Source of the DNA: Phycisphaerae bacterium
GTDB lineage: Bacteria > Planctomycetota > Phycisphaerae > UBA1845
Assembly: GCA_029260215.1 (NCBI GenBank)
Contig: JAJDDQ010000008.1
Span: forward strand, 34,839-98,838
Direction: 5' to 3'
Length of the DNA: 64,000 nt
Shown one piece after another: positions 34,862 to 44,565 of the stretch; position 1 is the first letter of the stretch, and each line of letters starts with the position of its first letter. Under the pieces are notes generated by a model that saw only the letters and a program-made list of their open reading frames with translations, had not been told where the DNA came from and did no database searches. A program made the translations under genes and the position numbers.

Positions 34862-34948
34862 GTCGGCTACTCGGAAGACGCTTGCGGCTGGTCGGTGAAC
34901 GTGATAGCGTTCCGCACCTCGACCACCTTACCCATTCGGAGTCGCAAC

Positions 34949-36202
34949 ATGATCGATGCTAAAGCAGTTCTGACCCAGGCCAAAAAACACGAGAAGCCGA
35001 TGGTTTCGTTCCTTCGCGACATGATCGCGATTCCCTCCGAGAGCGGGCAGGAGGGCGGAGTCATCGATCGCATCAAGAAGGAAATGAAGCGCGTCAACGC
35101 TTTTGATCGTGTCTGGACCGACAAGATGGGCAACCTCTTCGGACAAGTGGGACGCGGCAAGCGTTTGATCGCAGTGGATGCGCATGTCGATACCGTCGGC
35201 ATTGGCGATCGGTCCGAATGGGCGCACGACCCGTACAAGGGCAAGGTCGCCAAGGGAATCGTCTACGGCCGCGGCGCGGGGGATCAGGAAGGAGCTGTGC
35301 CCGCGATGGTTTACGCAGCCAAGATCATCAAAGACCTCAAACTTCAGGATCCGCAATGGAGCCTGCTGTTCACGTTCACCGTTTCCGAGGAGGACTGCGA
35401 CGGTTTGTGCTGGCAGTACATCGTGAATGAAGGCAAGATTCGCCCCGAGTGTGTCATCGTGACCGACTCGACGGATTGTAAAGTGCTTCGCGGGCAAAGG
35501 GGCAGAATGGAAATCGGCGTGTCGGTCAAGGGCAAGTCGTGTCACGGCTCGATGCCGCACAAGGGCGACAACGCCGTCTATAAAATTGCGCGCGTCATCC
35601 GGGAGATTGAGAAGCTCAACAAACGCTTGAAAAAAGATCGCTTCCTCGGCAACGGTACGGTCACCGTTTCATACGTCGATTGCAAGACGCCGAGCATGTG
35701 CGCCGTGCCCAACGGGGCGTACATCCATATTGACCGTCGCCTGACGACCGGTGAAAGCAAAGCACTCGCCGTGCGTGAAGTTCGCGATGCCGTCAAACGC
35801 ACCGGCGTCACAGCCAAGGTCGGCGTGGTCAACTACGATAAGCCGACGTACACCGGGTTGGTCTATCCGACCGAAAGCTACTTCCCGACATGGTGCGAGC
35901 CGGAAGACGCGCCGCAGGTGCAGGCGGCTGTGGAAACATACCGCACGCTTTTCAAGAAGCGTCAGAAGCCCGGTCGCTGGACATTCAGCACCAACGGCGT
36001 GTCCATTGCGGGCATGTTCGGTATCCCCTGCGTCGGTTTCGGGCCTGCACCGGAAGACGTCGCCCACACGGTGCGCGACTCCGTGCCGATCGAGCACATG
36101 GTCAAGTGTGCCGCCTTTTACGCATCGTTCCCAGAGACATACTGCAACGGCACGCCCGCAGCGGCGAGTCGAAACGGGTCCGCCAAGCGGAAGCGCGCGT
36201 AG
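34949..36202 (+). CDS. ygeY: YgeY-family M20 metallohydrolase
   Basis: 417 aa from the ATG at 34949 (CGGAG eight bases upstream). It has the M20 zinc ligands and general base: DAHVDTVG, GRGAGDQEGAV and SEEDCDG, and HG in GKSCHGSMP of the dimerisation domain. This matches the YgeY family of selenium-metabolism-linked hydrolases, found with YgeW and SsnA in E. coli and gut anaerobes. It probably hydrolyses an amide or carbamoyl intermediate of purine or ureido-compound breakdown. It is the first gene of the catabolic island, transcribed opposite to the ABC exporter. Confidence 0.85.
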   Translation: MIDAKAVLTQAKKHEKPMVSFLRDMIAIPSESGQEGGVIDRIKKEMKRVNAFDRVWTDKMGNLFGQVGRGKRLIAVDAHVDTVGIGDRSEWAHDPYKGKVAKGIVYGRGAGDQEGAVPAMVYAAKIIKDLKLQDPQWSLLFTFTVSEEDCDGLCWQYIVNEGKIRPECVIVTDSTDCKVLRGQRGRMEIGVSVKGKSCHGSMPHKGDNAVYKIARVIREIEKLNKRLKKDRFLGNGTVTVSYVDCKTPSMCAVPNGAYIHIDRRLTTGESKALAVREVRDAVKRTGVTAKVGVVNYDKPTYTGLVYPTESYFPTWCEPEDAPQVQAAVETYRTLFKKRQKPGRWTFSTNGVSIAGMFGIPCVGFGPAPEDVAHTVRDSVPIEHMVKCAAFYASFPETYCNGTPAAASRNGSAKRKRA

Positions 36203-36233
36203 GGAAAGCTGCGTCGCGCCTGTTAACGACAAA

Positions 36234-36316
36234 CGGGTGCCCCACCTCTTCAGAGGTGGGGAAGTCGAATCGTTCCCGAATTCGACTTCCCCACGGCTAA
36301 AGCCACGGGGCACCCG
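36234..36316. repeat. Composite palindrome (family B), copy 2
   Basis: Begins with the same hairpin block as 7218-7254 (36234-36271) and continues with an inverted partner (36280-36316) whose ends CGGGTGCCCC and GGGGCACCCG mirror each other, giving an about 83-bp imperfect palindrome between ygeY and ygeW. Confidence 0.8.
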
Positions 36317-36357
36317 CCAGTTGCCGGCGATTCAAGCGGTATCGGTTAAGTTATGGC

Positions 36358-36384
36358 GAGCCGCGGACTTCAGTCCGCGCGGAT
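36358..36384 (+). repeat. Dispersed palindrome family A, copy 7
   Basis: GAGCC plus CGCGGACTTCAGTCCGCG plus CGGAT, 34 bp from the 3' end of the ygeW-like gene. Confidence 0.85.
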
Positions 36385-36417
36385 TCTCAACGCCCCACAA
36401 CCGCGAACCACCAAGCA

Positions 36418-37617
36418 TCACGCTGTCATGTGTCGAGGCTTGTTGGCGGATGCGAGTCGCCCAAGCAAGTCGGCTGCATTGTTACGTTTCGTCAGCAAGA
36501 TCATGGCTGCGATAATGAAAGGTTTGTGACCGGCTTCGCGGTAGGTTTGCAGGCGATAGTGCTCGAAGACGTCAGCCGACACTTCCCCTTCTTCACAACT
36601 CACGCCGGTGATGTCGGCGGGGAGGCAGTGCATGTACAAAGCAGAGCCGTTTTTCGTGGCGGCCATCTTTTGCTTGTCACACTCCCAATGGACGAACTTT
36701 TTGTTGTTGGCTAAGCACTCCTGTTCCAGAGTCTTCAATCCCTGCGAATCACCCGTTTGCAGCAATTGCGTGCGTTGTTCCATGACGTGCATCGGTGCCC
36801 AGCTCTTCGGGTAGACAACGTCGGCATCGCAGAATGCTTCCTCCATGCTCTCCACGTGTTCAAACGCACCGCCGGACTCAGCCGCGAAATTGGCTGCGCA
36901 ATCCAGTGTTTCGGGAACGAGGTTGTACCCGGCTGGATGGGCCAATGAGACGCGTGCGCCGAAGCGCGTCATCAGCGTAATGATCGCCTGCGGGACTGAC
37001 AGCGGCTTTCCGTACGACGGCGAATACGCCCACGTCATGGCGATTTTCTTGCCGCGCAATGCTTCCAGTGAACCGAAGTGCTGCTTGAGGTGCAGCAGGT
37101 CCGCCATCGACTGCGTCGGATGATCCAGATCGCATTGAAGATTGATGATCGAAGGCTGCTGCGGCAGAACGCCCTCGCGAAAGCCCTCCGTCACCGCCTG
37201 TCCGACATCGACCATGTACTTGTGACCCTGCCCCAGGAAGATGTCGTCGCGAATGCCGATCACCTGCGTAAGGAACGAGATCATGTTGGCGGTCTCGCGC
37301 ACCGTCTCCCCGTGCGCAATCTGGGATTTCGACTCGTCCAGCTCCTGCACGGTTAGTCCGAGCAGGTTGGCAGCACTCGCGAAAGAATAGCGCGTGCGTG
37401 TCGAATTGTCCCGGAAGTTCGCAACGGCCAACCCGGTGTCGAACACGCGTGTGGAGACGTTTTCTGCATAGAGTTTTTCAATCGTTTCCGCAGCCAGCAG
37501 GACAGCCTCAAGGTCTGCCCCGGACCGCGTCCAGGTTTTCAAAAAGTCCGTTTCAAACAACTGGGTATCCAGCTTGCCCAGTTGATTTACCAGCGGCTGT
37601 ATCGTGTCAGATGTCAT
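36418..37617 (-). CDS. ygeW: YgeW-like knotted carbamoyltransferase
   Basis: 399 aa from the ATG at 37617, preceded by AAAGGA. The carbamoyl-phosphate site FRDNSTRTRYSF (SxRT), the HPTQSMADLLHL motif and the HCLPAD motif near the C-terminus are all present, as in ornithine/aspartate carbamoyltransferases. Length, and the DESKSQIAHGE and TWAYSPSYGKPLS segments, fit the YgeW branch. In E. coli and gut anaerobes this gene travels with ygeY, ssnA and xdh genes. In reverse it could release carbamoyl phosphate for ATP synthesis. It lies 23 bp downstream of the PLP gene, the same operon. Confidence 0.88.
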   Translation of the reverse strand: MTSDTIQPLVNQLGKLDTQLFETDFLKTWTRSGADLEAVLLAAETIEKLYAENVSTRVFDTGLAVANFRDNSTRTRYSFASAANLLGLTVQELDESKSQIAHGETVRETANMISFLTQVIGIRDDIFLGQGHKYMVDVGQAVTEGFREGVLPQQPSIINLQCDLDHPTQSMADLLHLKQHFGSLEALRGKKIAMTWAYSPSYGKPLSVPQAIITLMTRFGARVSLAHPAGYNLVPETLDCAANFAAESGGAFEHVESMEEAFCDADVVYPKSWAPMHVMEQRTQLLQTGDSQGLKTLEQECLANNKKFVHWECDKQKMAATKNGSALYMHCLPADITGVSCEEGEVSADVFEHYRLQTYREAGHKPFIIAAMILLTKRNNAADLLGRLASANKPRHMTA

Positions 37618-37640
37618 GGCTGTCCTTTCGATGATGTTTC

Positions 37641-39104
37641 TTAGTTGCTTAGTCCGACGCGCTTGTTGAATTCTTCGATCTGCCGATCCCATTCGTCGAC
37701 GCGGCTGAATTCCTCGTCCCAGAAGTCCGGATCCCACAAGCGCTCGAGGTCTCCGACTTCGCGCTGCTGCTGTTCGACCCACGTAAAATACTTGAGATTG
37801 TGAATGGCTTTGCGGTCGGTGTAGGTCAATTCCTTCAGATTATCGACGCCGATGCCCTCAATATAGCGAGCGAAGTGCTTGGCAGCCGATGTTTCGTCGT
37901 AGGCTCCTTCGACATCGCGCATCTCGTCCATGCGCGATTCGTAAAGCTCCATGCTGTCCGTCAGCGGTGTCATAATGACATCGCGTGACGTCAGGTCGTA
38001 GTATTGTACCGTCTTGATGGCTGCGACCAGATTGCAAATCCCGCTGATCCCGACGGTCGGCAAAACCTCAACGGTCGCCCGCGGCACGCCTTGCTTTTCG
38101 AGGAAGCTTTTGCCGGCTTCTTCGTTGAACAGGCGCATGAGTGCCATGCATTGTGCGTCGTCAATCGCGCTGACCGCGTCGGTATTGCGCACGTTGTGTA
38201 CCCAGGGGACATGCTTGTCGCCGATGCCTTCGATGCGATGGGCACCGAACCCGTTGCGCAACAACGTCGGACACTGCAACGCTTCTGTCGCGATGACTTT
38301 GAACATCGGAAAAACGGTACGCAGATAGTCGCCCGCCGCGATCGTGCCAGCCGACCCCGTCGCACTGATGTAGGCTGCGAATCGATCCCGTGGCGACGCG
38401 ATCGCCCGGAAAACTTCTTCAAAAATCGCACCCGTCACGTTGTAATGCCAAGCGGCATTGCCGAACTCCTCGAACTGATTGAAGATAACGCAGTCCGGTC
38501 GCGTCTCGCGAATGTGCCAGCACGCGTCGTAAATCTCCTTCACGTTCGATTCGCAGCCCGGCGTCTTGATGACCTCCGCACCGATCGACTGAAGCCACTC
38601 GAACCGCTCGCGCGACATGCCCTCCGGCAGGATGGCGACGGATGTGCAACCCAGTAACGCACAATCAAACGCCCCGCCACGACAATAATTCCCCGTACTA
38701 GGCCAAACAGCTTTTTGCGTCGTCGGGTCGAACTGCCCGGTGACCAGCCTCGGTGCGAGGCAGCCAAACGCAGCCCCCACCTTATGCGCACCGGTCGGAA
38801 AATGCTTGCCGACCAGTCCCACGATGCGCGCGTCCACACCGGTCAACTCCGGCGGGAATTCGATCCAATTGCCCTGGTTGAATCCGCCGCCGGATGCGAC
38901 CGGCTCATTCTTCCAGGTGATTCGGAACAGGTTTACGGGGTCGATATCCCACAATCCGACGTCACGGAGACGATTCACGATCGAAGCCGGCACCAGCGAC
39001 GGATCTTTCATTTGGGCGAACGTCGGGATGACGATGTTCCGCTCCCGACAGCGCTCGACGGCTTTGGCCAGAACTTTCTCATTAACCTGCGATGGACTCG
39101 ACAT
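37641..39104 (-). CDS. Fold-type II PLP-dependent lyase-like enzyme (unassigned substrate)
   Basis: 487 aa. It has the PLP-binding lysine in TGAHKVGAAFG, the phosphate loop SATGSAGTIAAGD, and the Asn/Gly motif GNYCRGGAF. It resembles cysteine-synthase/threonine-dehydratase fold enzymes but is longer, with a C-terminal about 100-residue extension (WDPDFWDEEFSRVDEW). It is not the about 400-residue diaminopropionate ammonia-lyase usually found with YgeW and YgeY, yet it sits in the equivalent position, upstream of ygeW. It may therefore take over an ammonia-releasing step on an amino-acid intermediate, an inference from context. Start at ATG 39104 with AGGAG. Confidence 0.75.
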   Translation of the reverse strand: MSSPSQVNEKVLAKAVERCRERNIVIPTFAQMKDPSLVPASIVNRLRDVGLWDIDPVNLFRITWKNEPVASGGGFNQGNWIEFPPELTGVDARIVGLVGKHFPTGAHKVGAAFGCLAPRLVTGQFDPTTQKAVWPSTGNYCRGGAFDCALLGCTSVAILPEGMSRERFEWLQSIGAEVIKTPGCESNVKEIYDACWHIRETRPDCVIFNQFEEFGNAAWHYNVTGAIFEEVFRAIASPRDRFAAYISATGSAGTIAAGDYLRTVFPMFKVIATEALQCPTLLRNGFGAHRIEGIGDKHVPWVHNVRNTDAVSAIDDAQCMALMRLFNEEAGKSFLEKQGVPRATVEVLPTVGISGICNLVAAIKTVQYYDLTSRDVIMTPLTDSMELYESRMDEMRDVEGAYDETSAAKHFARYIEGIGVDNLKELTYTDRKAIHNLKYFTWVEQQQREVGDLERLWDPDFWDEEFSRVDEWDRQIEEFNKRVGLSN

Positions 39105-39282
39105 ACCGGGACTCCTGGTGCAGCAACTCGATGATACAACCCTATTGCGATAAGTATGGTATTGCGATCGCAGGCCTTGATGTCAACCTCGCCGCCGTTT
39201 TCCGCCGTCAGCCTCGCGAAGTTGCCGCCAGCCAGCCCATCCGATAGATTGGCTTGGCGAAACACGATCGGCAGCATGAACG

Positions 39283-40536
39283 ATGGCATCACTCATCAAA
39301 ACCCTCAATTGCGTCCAGTGTGGCCAGAACCATCTCGGAGCTAACGTCTGGACCTGCCCAACCTGCGGCCCGGACGAAGGCATCCTGGAAATCCGCTTCG
39401 ATCTCGATCGGGCAGCCAAAACGCTGACACGGGCTTCGCTGGCCGATCGGAACCGCTCGCACTGGCGATATCGGGAACTGCTCCCCCTCGATCACGATCC
39501 ACCAAAGTCGCTCGATGCGATTGGCTGGACCCCGCTGATCGAAGCCCCAAGATTGGCGAAAGCGCTGGGCGTGCGTCGCATACGCCTGAAAGACGATGGC
39601 CGCAGCGCTTCCGGCTCGTTCAAGGATCGAGCCAGCTCCGTCGGCGTCGCACATGCGATCGAGCAGGGACGAAACGTCATCGCCTGCGCCTCCACCGGCA
39701 ACGCAGCCAGCAGCCTCGCGGGTTGTTCCGCAGCGGCGGGGATGCAGGCCAACATCTTCGTCAGCGAGAGCGTCCCCGAGGGCAAGCTGCTGCAACTGCT
39801 CGCCTACGGCGCCCGCGTATTCAAGGTTAAGGGGACTTACGCTCAAGCCTACGACCTCTGTTCGCAGGCATGTGCGCGCTTCGGCTGGTACAACCGCAAC
39901 GCAGCCATCAACCCCTTTCTCGTGGAGGGTAAGAAAACCGGCGGCTTGGAAGTGGCGGAGCAATGCGCGGACGACCCGCCCGACTGGGTCTCGTGCAGCG
40001 TTGGCGACGGCTGTTCCATCGCCGGGGTCGGCAAAGGCCTGTCTGAGATGAACGCCGTCGGTGTCATTGATTGGCACACGAAGATGCTCGGCGCGCAAGC
40101 GGCAGACGTCGCACCCATCGCTGCCGCTTACGATTCGGGCAGTCTCGACCGTACCGGAAATGGAGGCACCTACGCGGACAGTATCGACGTGCCGGTCCCG
40201 CGAAACTGGCGAAAAGCCGTCGCGGCTGTTCGCGATTCCAAAGGCGCGTTCGTCACGGTGACCGACGACGAAATCGCTGAGGCGGTACGCTTGACCGGGC
40301 GATTGGCTGGCGTCTTCGCCGAACCGGCCGCTGCCACAGCCGTTGCGGGAATCGCACAAGCGCGTCGCCAAAGCATTATCGATGAAAACGCATCAGTCGT
40401 TGCGATGATTACCGGCAACGGCCTGAAGGACGCAGCTGGTGCCCGCAAAGCTGTAGGCCAACCGCATGTTGTGCGACCGGACCTCGACGAAATAGCCCGC
40501 ATCGTGGAACAGGACAAAAAGGCGTCACAATCATGA
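39283..40536 (+). CDS. Threonine synthase-like PLP enzyme
   Basis: 417 aa. The N-terminal zinc-ribbon-like module CVQCGQN...CPTCG (residues 9-28) and the PLP lysine in ASGSFKDRAS, with the phosphate site ASTGNAASSLAG, place it in the threonine synthase family. Its stop overlaps the SsnA start by four bases (ATGA). That coupling to an SsnA-like hydrolase suggests a role in the catabolic island rather than, or in addition to, threonine synthesis. True ThrC activity cannot be excluded. Confidence 0.75.
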   Translation: MASLIKTLNCVQCGQNHLGANVWTCPTCGPDEGILEIRFDLDRAAKTLTRASLADRNRSHWRYRELLPLDHDPPKSLDAIGWTPLIEAPRLAKALGVRRIRLKDDGRSASGSFKDRASSVGVAHAIEQGRNVIACASTGNAASSLAGCSAAAGMQANIFVSESVPEGKLLQLLAYGARVFKVKGTYAQAYDLCSQACARFGWYNRNAAINPFLVEGKKTGGLEVAEQCADDPPDWVSCSVGDGCSIAGVGKGLSEMNAVGVIDWHTKMLGAQAADVAPIAAAYDSGSLDRTGNGGTYADSIDVPVPRNWRKAVAAVRDSKGAFVTVTDDEIAEAVRLTGRLAGVFAEPAAATAVAGIAQARRQSIIDENASVVAMITGNGLKDAAGARKAVGQPHVVRPDLDEIARIVEQDKKASQS

Positions 40537-41840
40537 GCCTCGTTTTGACCAACGCTCTGCTGGCGGATATCGATCCGCCGCGCGTCGAGCCCGGCGCGCT
40601 GCGCATCGAGGGCGGCATCATCACCGAGCGAAACCAGCGAATCGACCCACAACCGGGCGACGAGACGATTGATTGCGGTGGCGCCGTCGTCCTGCCCGGC
40701 TTGGTCAATGGCCACACGCATCTTTACTCGTCCCTCGCGGTCGGCATGCCGCCGCCCCCGCGTACGCCGACCAACTTTCGCGAAATTCTCGAACTCGTCT
40801 GGTGGCGACTCGATCGCGCTCTGGACGAAGAGTCCATCGAGATGTCCGCACGCATCGGGGCGATGAACGCTGTTCAATGCGGCACGACCACGCTCATCGA
40901 TCACCACGCTTCGCCCAATTGCATCGCCGGCTCGCTGGACCTCGTCGAAGACGCGCTGAATGACCTGGGCATGCGTGCCGCGCTCTGCTACGAAACGACG
41001 GACCGCAACGGCCAGCCCGAACGTGACGAAGGCCTGGCTGAAAACGAGCGATTCGCGCAGAAGTGTCGCTCAGCCAACCAGCATAGATCGGCTGCCCTCA
41101 TCGGTGCCCACGCGCTTTTCACGCTCGATAACGACACGCTCGACGCACTGGCGGACCTCACAAAGTCCACCCAGACAGGCCTGCACATTCACGTGGCGGA
41201 AGATCAGTGTGACGAAGACCTCTGCCGACGCGAACACGACCTTGGGCTGATCGACCGTCTGGAGCGTCACCATCTGCTCACATCGACAACGGTCATCGCG
41301 CATGGAACACATTTGTCACTGGACGCGATTCGCAAGGTGAATGCCGCCGGCTTGACGCTCGCCCACAACGCCCGATCCAACATGAACAATGCCGTCGGGT
41401 ACACACCGGTCGGCAGCTTCGAGAATCCAGTCATGCTTGGCACGGACGGTATCGGCGGCGACATGCTGGCTGAGGCGAAAGCGGCGTGGTTCAAATCTCG
41501 CGACGGGCACGCTGGCATCGGTCCGGACCAAATCGTCCAAATGCTCGCGAACGCCGCGCGTCGCGCGTCGGCATCGTTAGGCCTGACGCTGGGCAAGCTC
41601 GAAATTGGGGCCGCAGCCGACCTCGTCATAACCGATTACACACCGTCAACATTGCTAACTACCGATAACCTGCCCGGGCACATGATCTTCGGCATGAATT
41701 CGCTCAACGTTGTTCACGTTATCGTGGACGGTCAATTCAGTATTCGCGATCGCCACGTCACAGGCTGCGACGAAATCGAAGTGCGGACGTTGGCACGCGA
41801 GGTCGCGAGCAGACTCTGGCGACGCATGAACGACCTGTAG
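40533..41840 (+). CDS. ssnA: SsnA-like amidohydrolase
   Basis: 435 aa. Metal ligands of the amidohydrolase superfamily are present: HTH in GHTHLYSSLAVGM, the HVAED histidine, IAHGTHL, and Asp in LGTDGIGGDM. This fits the SsnA/chlorohydrolase branch with a single catalytic metal. SsnA homologues belong to the selenium- and purine-linked locus and are thought to deaminate or hydrolyse a ring compound. It is coupled to the preceding PLP gene and converges with mocA. Confidence 0.88.
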   Translation: MSLVLTNALLADIDPPRVEPGALRIEGGIITERNQRIDPQPGDETIDCGGAVVLPGLVNGHTHLYSSLAVGMPPPPRTPTNFREILELVWWRLDRALDEESIEMSARIGAMNAVQCGTTTLIDHHASPNCIAGSLDLVEDALNDLGMRAALCYETTDRNGQPERDEGLAENERFAQKCRSANQHRSAALIGAHALFTLDNDTLDALADLTKSTQTGLHIHVAEDQCDEDLCRREHDLGLIDRLERHHLLTSTTVIAHGTHLSLDAIRKVNAAGLTLAHNARSNMNNAVGYTPVGSFENPVMLGTDGIGGDMLAEAKAAWFKSRDGHAGIGPDQIVQMLANAARRASASLGLTLGKLEIGAAADLVITDYTPSTLLTTDNLPGHMIFGMNSLNVVHVIVDGQFSIRDRHVTGCDEIEVRTLAREVASRLWRRMNDL

Positions 41841-41859
41841 GCCAACGCAAAGCGCCGAC

Positions 41860-42492
41860 TCAACCGAGCGATTCGTAATCGTCTGGCGTATTGATGTTGC
41901 GCAGAATAGCCGGCGAATCGAGCGGCACAACAGTCACACGACTCTCATGATTGCGCGCCAAGCAGCGAAGCCCCTCATCGCACGCACGCGATTGCACGAA
42001 TGACGCAAGCGAACACGGAAAAACAATCGGATGCCCTCGCCGATCGTTGTGGCTGGCGATGACGATGCGATCGGGATTGGTCCGATAAGCGTCTATACAC
42101 GCGTCGAATTCTCGAACACCCACACCAACCTGATCCGCCGGGCTAACCAGAAACCCGTCATACGGGCCTAGCGTGCGCTCCCGCGCCCAACGCTTCAAAC
42201 CCAGACGAACCGAATCGATCATATCGGTCGCAGAATCGTCATTGATTTCAACAAAAACACAAGCCGTTTCACGCAAGCCCAGTCGCCCCGCAATCTCTTC
42301 CGTTGTAACAACAACGACACCGTCCACATCCGCATTCGTCATCTGTCGCAGCATAACTGACAGCATGGGTTGACCGTCGATGTCGAGCAGTTGCTTCGCG
42401 CGTCCCATGCGGCGGGATCGTCCAGCGGCTGGTATCACACCGAACACGCGCGCAAGCGAACCGTCGCGATCAGGCTGATTGATCGAATTCAT
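41860..42492 (-). CDS. mocA: MocA-like molybdenum cofactor cytidylyltransferase
   Basis: 210 aa with the nucleotide-binding loop IPAAGRSRRMGRAKQLL, the metal-binding Asp in VSPADQVGV, and GHPIVFP. MocA converts Mo-molybdopterin to its cytosine dinucleotide form for xanthine-dehydrogenase-type enzymes; relatives such as YgfJ do similar work. The start overlaps the end of the ygfK-like gene by 23 bases. Cofactor maturation for the Mo hydroxylase encoded nearby is the obvious role. The MobA alternative is less likely given context. Confidence 0.85.
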   Translation of the reverse strand: MNSINQPDRDGSLARVFGVIPAAGRSRRMGRAKQLLDIDGQPMLSVMLRQMTNADVDGVVVVTTEEIAGRLGLRETACVFVEINDDSATDMIDSVRLGLKRWARERTLGPYDGFLVSPADQVGVGVREFDACIDAYRTNPDRIVIASHNDRRGHPIVFPCSLASFVQSRACDEGLRCLARNHESRVTVVPLDSPAILRNINTPDDYESLG

Positions 42493-44461
42493 GATGGCCC
42501 GCGTTTATCTGATTGACGCGACTCCGATCGAGCACGCCGTCGCGAAGATGAAGCAGCGAATGGTAAACGTTCATACGAACCCGGTGCGCCCCCTCGATAG
42601 GCTTAAGCGTTTTCAAAGAAACCACCGCGTGATCTCCCACCGAAAACCTAACCTCCACCACGTCATCGGAAAACGTGTGCGTGCGGTCGTCGCTGCTCAG
42701 TTCGTATTCGATCCCCTCGAATCGACCCATGATGTGCAGCCTGTCGCCGGGCGCATTCACAACAAAACCGTCGCGCGACCCATCCGCTCGCCAGGAATCC
42801 ACCGATCCGAAGAAACTCGGCTTCTTAATGTAAGGGCCGCCATATTCCGGACAAAACGTATCGCAATTCCCGCACTCGTTGCAAAAATCGGCATAGCAGG
42901 CGATTTGCATTTTCTCGGTAATCTCAAATTTCGTCGCCGACGCCTCAATCACACTGCCGTCCGGCTGAACGATCAAGTCACAGACGTCGAAGGCCACGAT
43001 GGGTGTCGGATAGGTGAAATTCGCATCGTTAGGACAGACCGGAATGCACTTGTCACACGTGATGCAATCGAAAACCTCCAGGTGCGAATCGATGCGCACC
43101 GGCGTCTTGCCGTTGCGATCAGCCCGATACCTCGGATCCTCGCGCACGCCCTTTGCCACGGCCGACGTATTGCAAACACCCGCACACCGAACCTCGCCGC
43201 CTGCGTCCGACTCGAAACGATTCAGAACGTACGCATCGATCGTCCGAGCATCGACCTTGTCCATCGCTTCCGCCAGCCGCTTCAGATAATTCGACAATCG
43301 ACCATAACCACCGGGCCGGAGCAGGTCCGTACTCACCGTGATGGGCACGAACCCGCAAGCCACCGTGTCCGCGAAGTTGCGCGCATCGACACCGGCGCTG
43401 AAACTGATGGGCACGTCAGGCCCGACAATCTTGCGAAACACGTCGGTCAGTGTCATGGTAATGACATGCAGAGGTTGCCCTGAAAGGTACATGACCTCGT
43501 TATCGGGCGTGAAGAATTTCCGATGGTTGCGCACTTCCAGCGTGTTGCTGAATTTGAACCCCACGCTTCGCTCCCGATCAGCCCCAAAGCGCACAAGCCG
43601 ATCGCACAACTGCACGGATTCGTCCAACGTCAGCGCCGACGAGTAAGCGTGTGGAACAACCTCCACAGCTGTGTACCCAAGCGTGTCAAACAGCAGGTGT
43701 TCCAATCGCTCCTTGCCCAGCGTCGGCGGGTTCATCTTCACGATTACATCGACGTCGTGCTCAGCCAGCAGAAACTCGCAAATACGCTCGATCTCATCCG
43801 CCGGACAACCGTGAAACGTGGACAGCGTAATGCTGCCGGAAAGATTCACCGGGTAATCAATATCCCGCGCACCGGCATACGCTTTCGGTATTTCATCACG
43901 AAGCTGCGCGACAATCGCCGAAGCGTCCTTCATGCCGTCGATAAAACGCCGAACCTTCTCACCCTGAATACCAGCCAAGTCGTATCCAACGCTCATGTCG
44001 TAAATAACGTCCCCCGCCCCACCGCGATGCACGTCCGTCGCGTAGGCTTCGTGCGCACGAAACATCTCGATCAACATCGCGCCAGCCACATATTCGCGCA
44101 GGGAGTCATCGACCTTCAATTCCTGCGACCATTCGACGTTGTAACCAATATTCGTAACGTCGATACAAGGCCTCGGAATATCGAGCGCGTCATTGACTTG
44201 CACCGTCTTCAATTCCAGTATGCGCGCACCCGCCACATAGCTGAGCAGCAGATTCTGCGCCATTTGCGTATGCGGACCAGCCGCCGGCCCCAGCGGATTG
44301 CCCGCAGATCGACCGTGCATGCGCACCGTGAAATCGAGATGCGACGGCTTCTCCACGTACCAGTGCCGGCGGGCAAGGTCGAACAGCGAACCCTGCACCG
44401 ACGGCTCCCGGTAAAGTCGCGTGACAAGGTCTCGGAACGGTGCTGGATTTAGCTCTGCCAT
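42470..44461 (-). CDS. ygfK: YgfK-like iron-sulphur oxidoreductase, short form
   Basis: 663 aa from the ATG at 44461 (AGGG upstream); a GTG at 44521 would add 20 residues. The N-terminal about 430 residues are a TIM-barrel like dihydroorotate dehydrogenase (PLGPAAGPHTQMAQN, SGSITLSTFHGCP, VIVKMNPPTLG). Two 4Fe-4S clusters follow (CITCDKCIPVCPNDANF and CNECGNCDTFCPEYGGP). E. coli YgfK, called a putative selenate reductase subunit, has about 1,030 residues with an additional FAD/NAD(P) domain; I find no such Rossmann motif here. It probably transfers electrons to or from the Mo hydroxylase. Confidence 0.8.
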   Translation of the reverse strand: MAELNPAPFRDLVTRLYREPSVQGSLFDLARRHWYVEKPSHLDFTVRMHGRSAGNPLGPAAGPHTQMAQNLLLSYVAGARILELKTVQVNDALDIPRPCIDVTNIGYNVEWSQELKVDDSLREYVAGAMLIEMFRAHEAYATDVHRGGAGDVIYDMSVGYDLAGIQGEKVRRFIDGMKDASAIVAQLRDEIPKAYAGARDIDYPVNLSGSITLSTFHGCPADEIERICEFLLAEHDVDVIVKMNPPTLGKERLEHLLFDTLGYTAVEVVPHAYSSALTLDESVQLCDRLVRFGADRERSVGFKFSNTLEVRNHRKFFTPDNEVMYLSGQPLHVITMTLTDVFRKIVGPDVPISFSAGVDARNFADTVACGFVPITVSTDLLRPGGYGRLSNYLKRLAEAMDKVDARTIDAYVLNRFESDAGGEVRCAGVCNTSAVAKGVREDPRYRADRNGKTPVRIDSHLEVFDCITCDKCIPVCPNDANFTYPTPIVAFDVCDLIVQPDGSVIEASATKFEITEKMQIACYADFCNECGNCDTFCPEYGGPYIKKPSFFGSVDSWRADGSRDGFVVNAPGDRLHIMGRFEGIEYELSSDDRTHTFSDDVVEVRFSVGDHAVVSLKTLKPIEGAHRVRMNVYHSLLHLRDGVLDRSRVNQINAGHHEFDQSA

Positions 44462-44552
44462 ACGGCCCTCGGATGAAGAATCAATCAACCGTCGCAATCT
44501 CATCAGATCCGACGGATTCACAAATCAGTGCAAACCAATAGCATTTAGCCAC

Positions 44553-44565
44553 GGTACATTGTACC
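44553..44565. promoter_or_regulatory. Candidate operator dyad in the divergent ygfK/xdh promoter region
   Basis: Perfect GGTACA-T-TGTACC dyad in the gap between the divergent ygfK-like and Mo hydroxylase genes. A TGTTATGCT extended -10-like motif follows at 44584-44592, just before the start at 44603. Regulation of both genes by one factor is possible. Confidence 0.35.
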
